A stretch of 58,156 nucleotides of DNA from Candidatus Yanofskyibacteriota bacterium (GTDB lineage Bacteria; Patescibacteriota; Minisyncoccia; JACQLN01), in NCBI GenBank assembly GCA_943359335.1, contig CALRHC010000004.1, forward strand, positions 1-58,156. The letters are read 5' to 3'. A model generated the notes under the pieces. The model was not told where the DNA came from, did not search any database, and saw only the letters and a program-made list of their open reading frames with translations. A program made the position numbers and the translations under genes. Of the stretch, positions 57,937 through 58,156 are shown piece by piece. Position 1 is the first letter of the stretch. Each line of letters begins with the position of its first letter.

Positions 57937-58156
57937 TTATCGTAAATCTGCCTTAAATTGGGATGCTGTTTCTTGATAAATTTTAGTTTGAATTGGATCT
58001 ACTTCTTCCGTGGTGAGTGTTCTTTCGTTAGAACGGTAAACAATGCGGTATGTATAGCTAATTTTATCTGTACCGAATTTATCGGCGTTTTCGTATTTAT
58101 CTAAAAGCTCAACCTCTTCAACCAGATCGCCTCCAATATCGCGACTTAAATCGAAA
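57937..58156 (-). CDS. pheT: Phenylalanyl-tRNA synthetase beta subunit, C-terminal end
   Basis: Partial, running off the right edge; not in the track because it has no start here. The frame gives FDLSRDIGGDLVEEVELLDKYENADKFGTDKISYTYRIVYRSNERTLTTEEVDPIQTKIYQETASQFKADLR and a stop at 57937-57939. This is the FDX-ACB tRNA-binding domain that ends PheT (pattern RDIs...EVELFD.Y...SYRI.YRS.ERTLT.EEV). Confidence 0.88.
   Translation of the reverse strand, partial: FDLSRDIGGDLVEEVELLDKYENADKFGTDKISYTYRIVYRSNERTLTTEEVDPIQTKIYQETASQFKADLR

Overview
The window reads as a chromosomal segment of a Patescibacteria/CPR bacterium, most likely of the Parcubacteria type. The evidence is the AT-rich core genes, the many short hypothetical proteins, and an I-CreI-like homing intron in the 23S rRNA. 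ThrRS and Smc are strongly shortened, secE-nusG-rplK is not followed by rplA, and the intergenic spaces are full of short palindromic repeats. TGA behaves as a stop codon. The exact lineage cannot be fixed from the sequence alone.

Layout. 1-5.8 kb: a left-edge HTH/membrane/surface-repeat protein, a small MerR-like protein, tRNA-Val(CAC), a frameshifted winged-helix regulator, and a PP2C-like membrane protein. 4.9-15.3 kb (all minus): rodA, rpoB, rpoC, rplJ, rplL, a recognisable L10 leader before rplJ, an apparent attenuator before rpoB, and a Cas4/RecB-like nuclease. 15.3-21.2 kb (plus): a trypsin-like protease and a 1599-residue coiled-coil protein. 21.2-23.6 kb (minus): a GC-rich block of four small genes, three with a membrane anchor or lipobox. 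23.7-31.4 kb: the rRNA region. 16S, a cluster of seven tRNAs, and 23S-5S appear to be separate transcription units, with tRNA-fMet on the opposite strand. The 23S carries a group I intron (24312-24997) with a LAGLIDADG gene. 31.5-40.6 kb: trmD, murA, khpA, rpsP, a short smc, rnc, nusB and rpmF, with small orphan genes between them. 40.7-48.3 kb (mostly plus): dnaE, a TMTC-like membrane protein, an editing-less thrS, and miaA. 48.3-58.2 kb (mostly minus): gatB, a dTMP supply cluster (tandem dCTP deaminase, tmk, tandem ThyX), rplK, nusG, secE, gyrB and the 3' end of pheT.

Two gene styles are mixed. Core genes have AT-rich starts without a Shine-Dalgarno; miaA and gatB look leaderless and the 2903 gene nearly so. 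About fifteen accessory or nucleotide genes have their own purine-rich SD (mostly AGGAG/AGGAGG), and many also have a promoter and a hairpin terminator. The 16S 3' end reads GGATCACTTCTTA instead of the usual GGATCACCTCCTTA, so the anti-SD itself has changed.

Repeats are the other theme. A 68-bp hairpin occurs once on each side of the 23S-5S unit with a compensatory base-pair change, and a decayed copy lies inside a coding region. Other palindromic families sit between genes, supply stop codons (gatB, nusB, the Cas4-like gene), or are inserted in frame in gatB, smc, dnaE and trmD. tRNA-fMet and tRNA-Lys each have a nearby duplicate of their 3' end.
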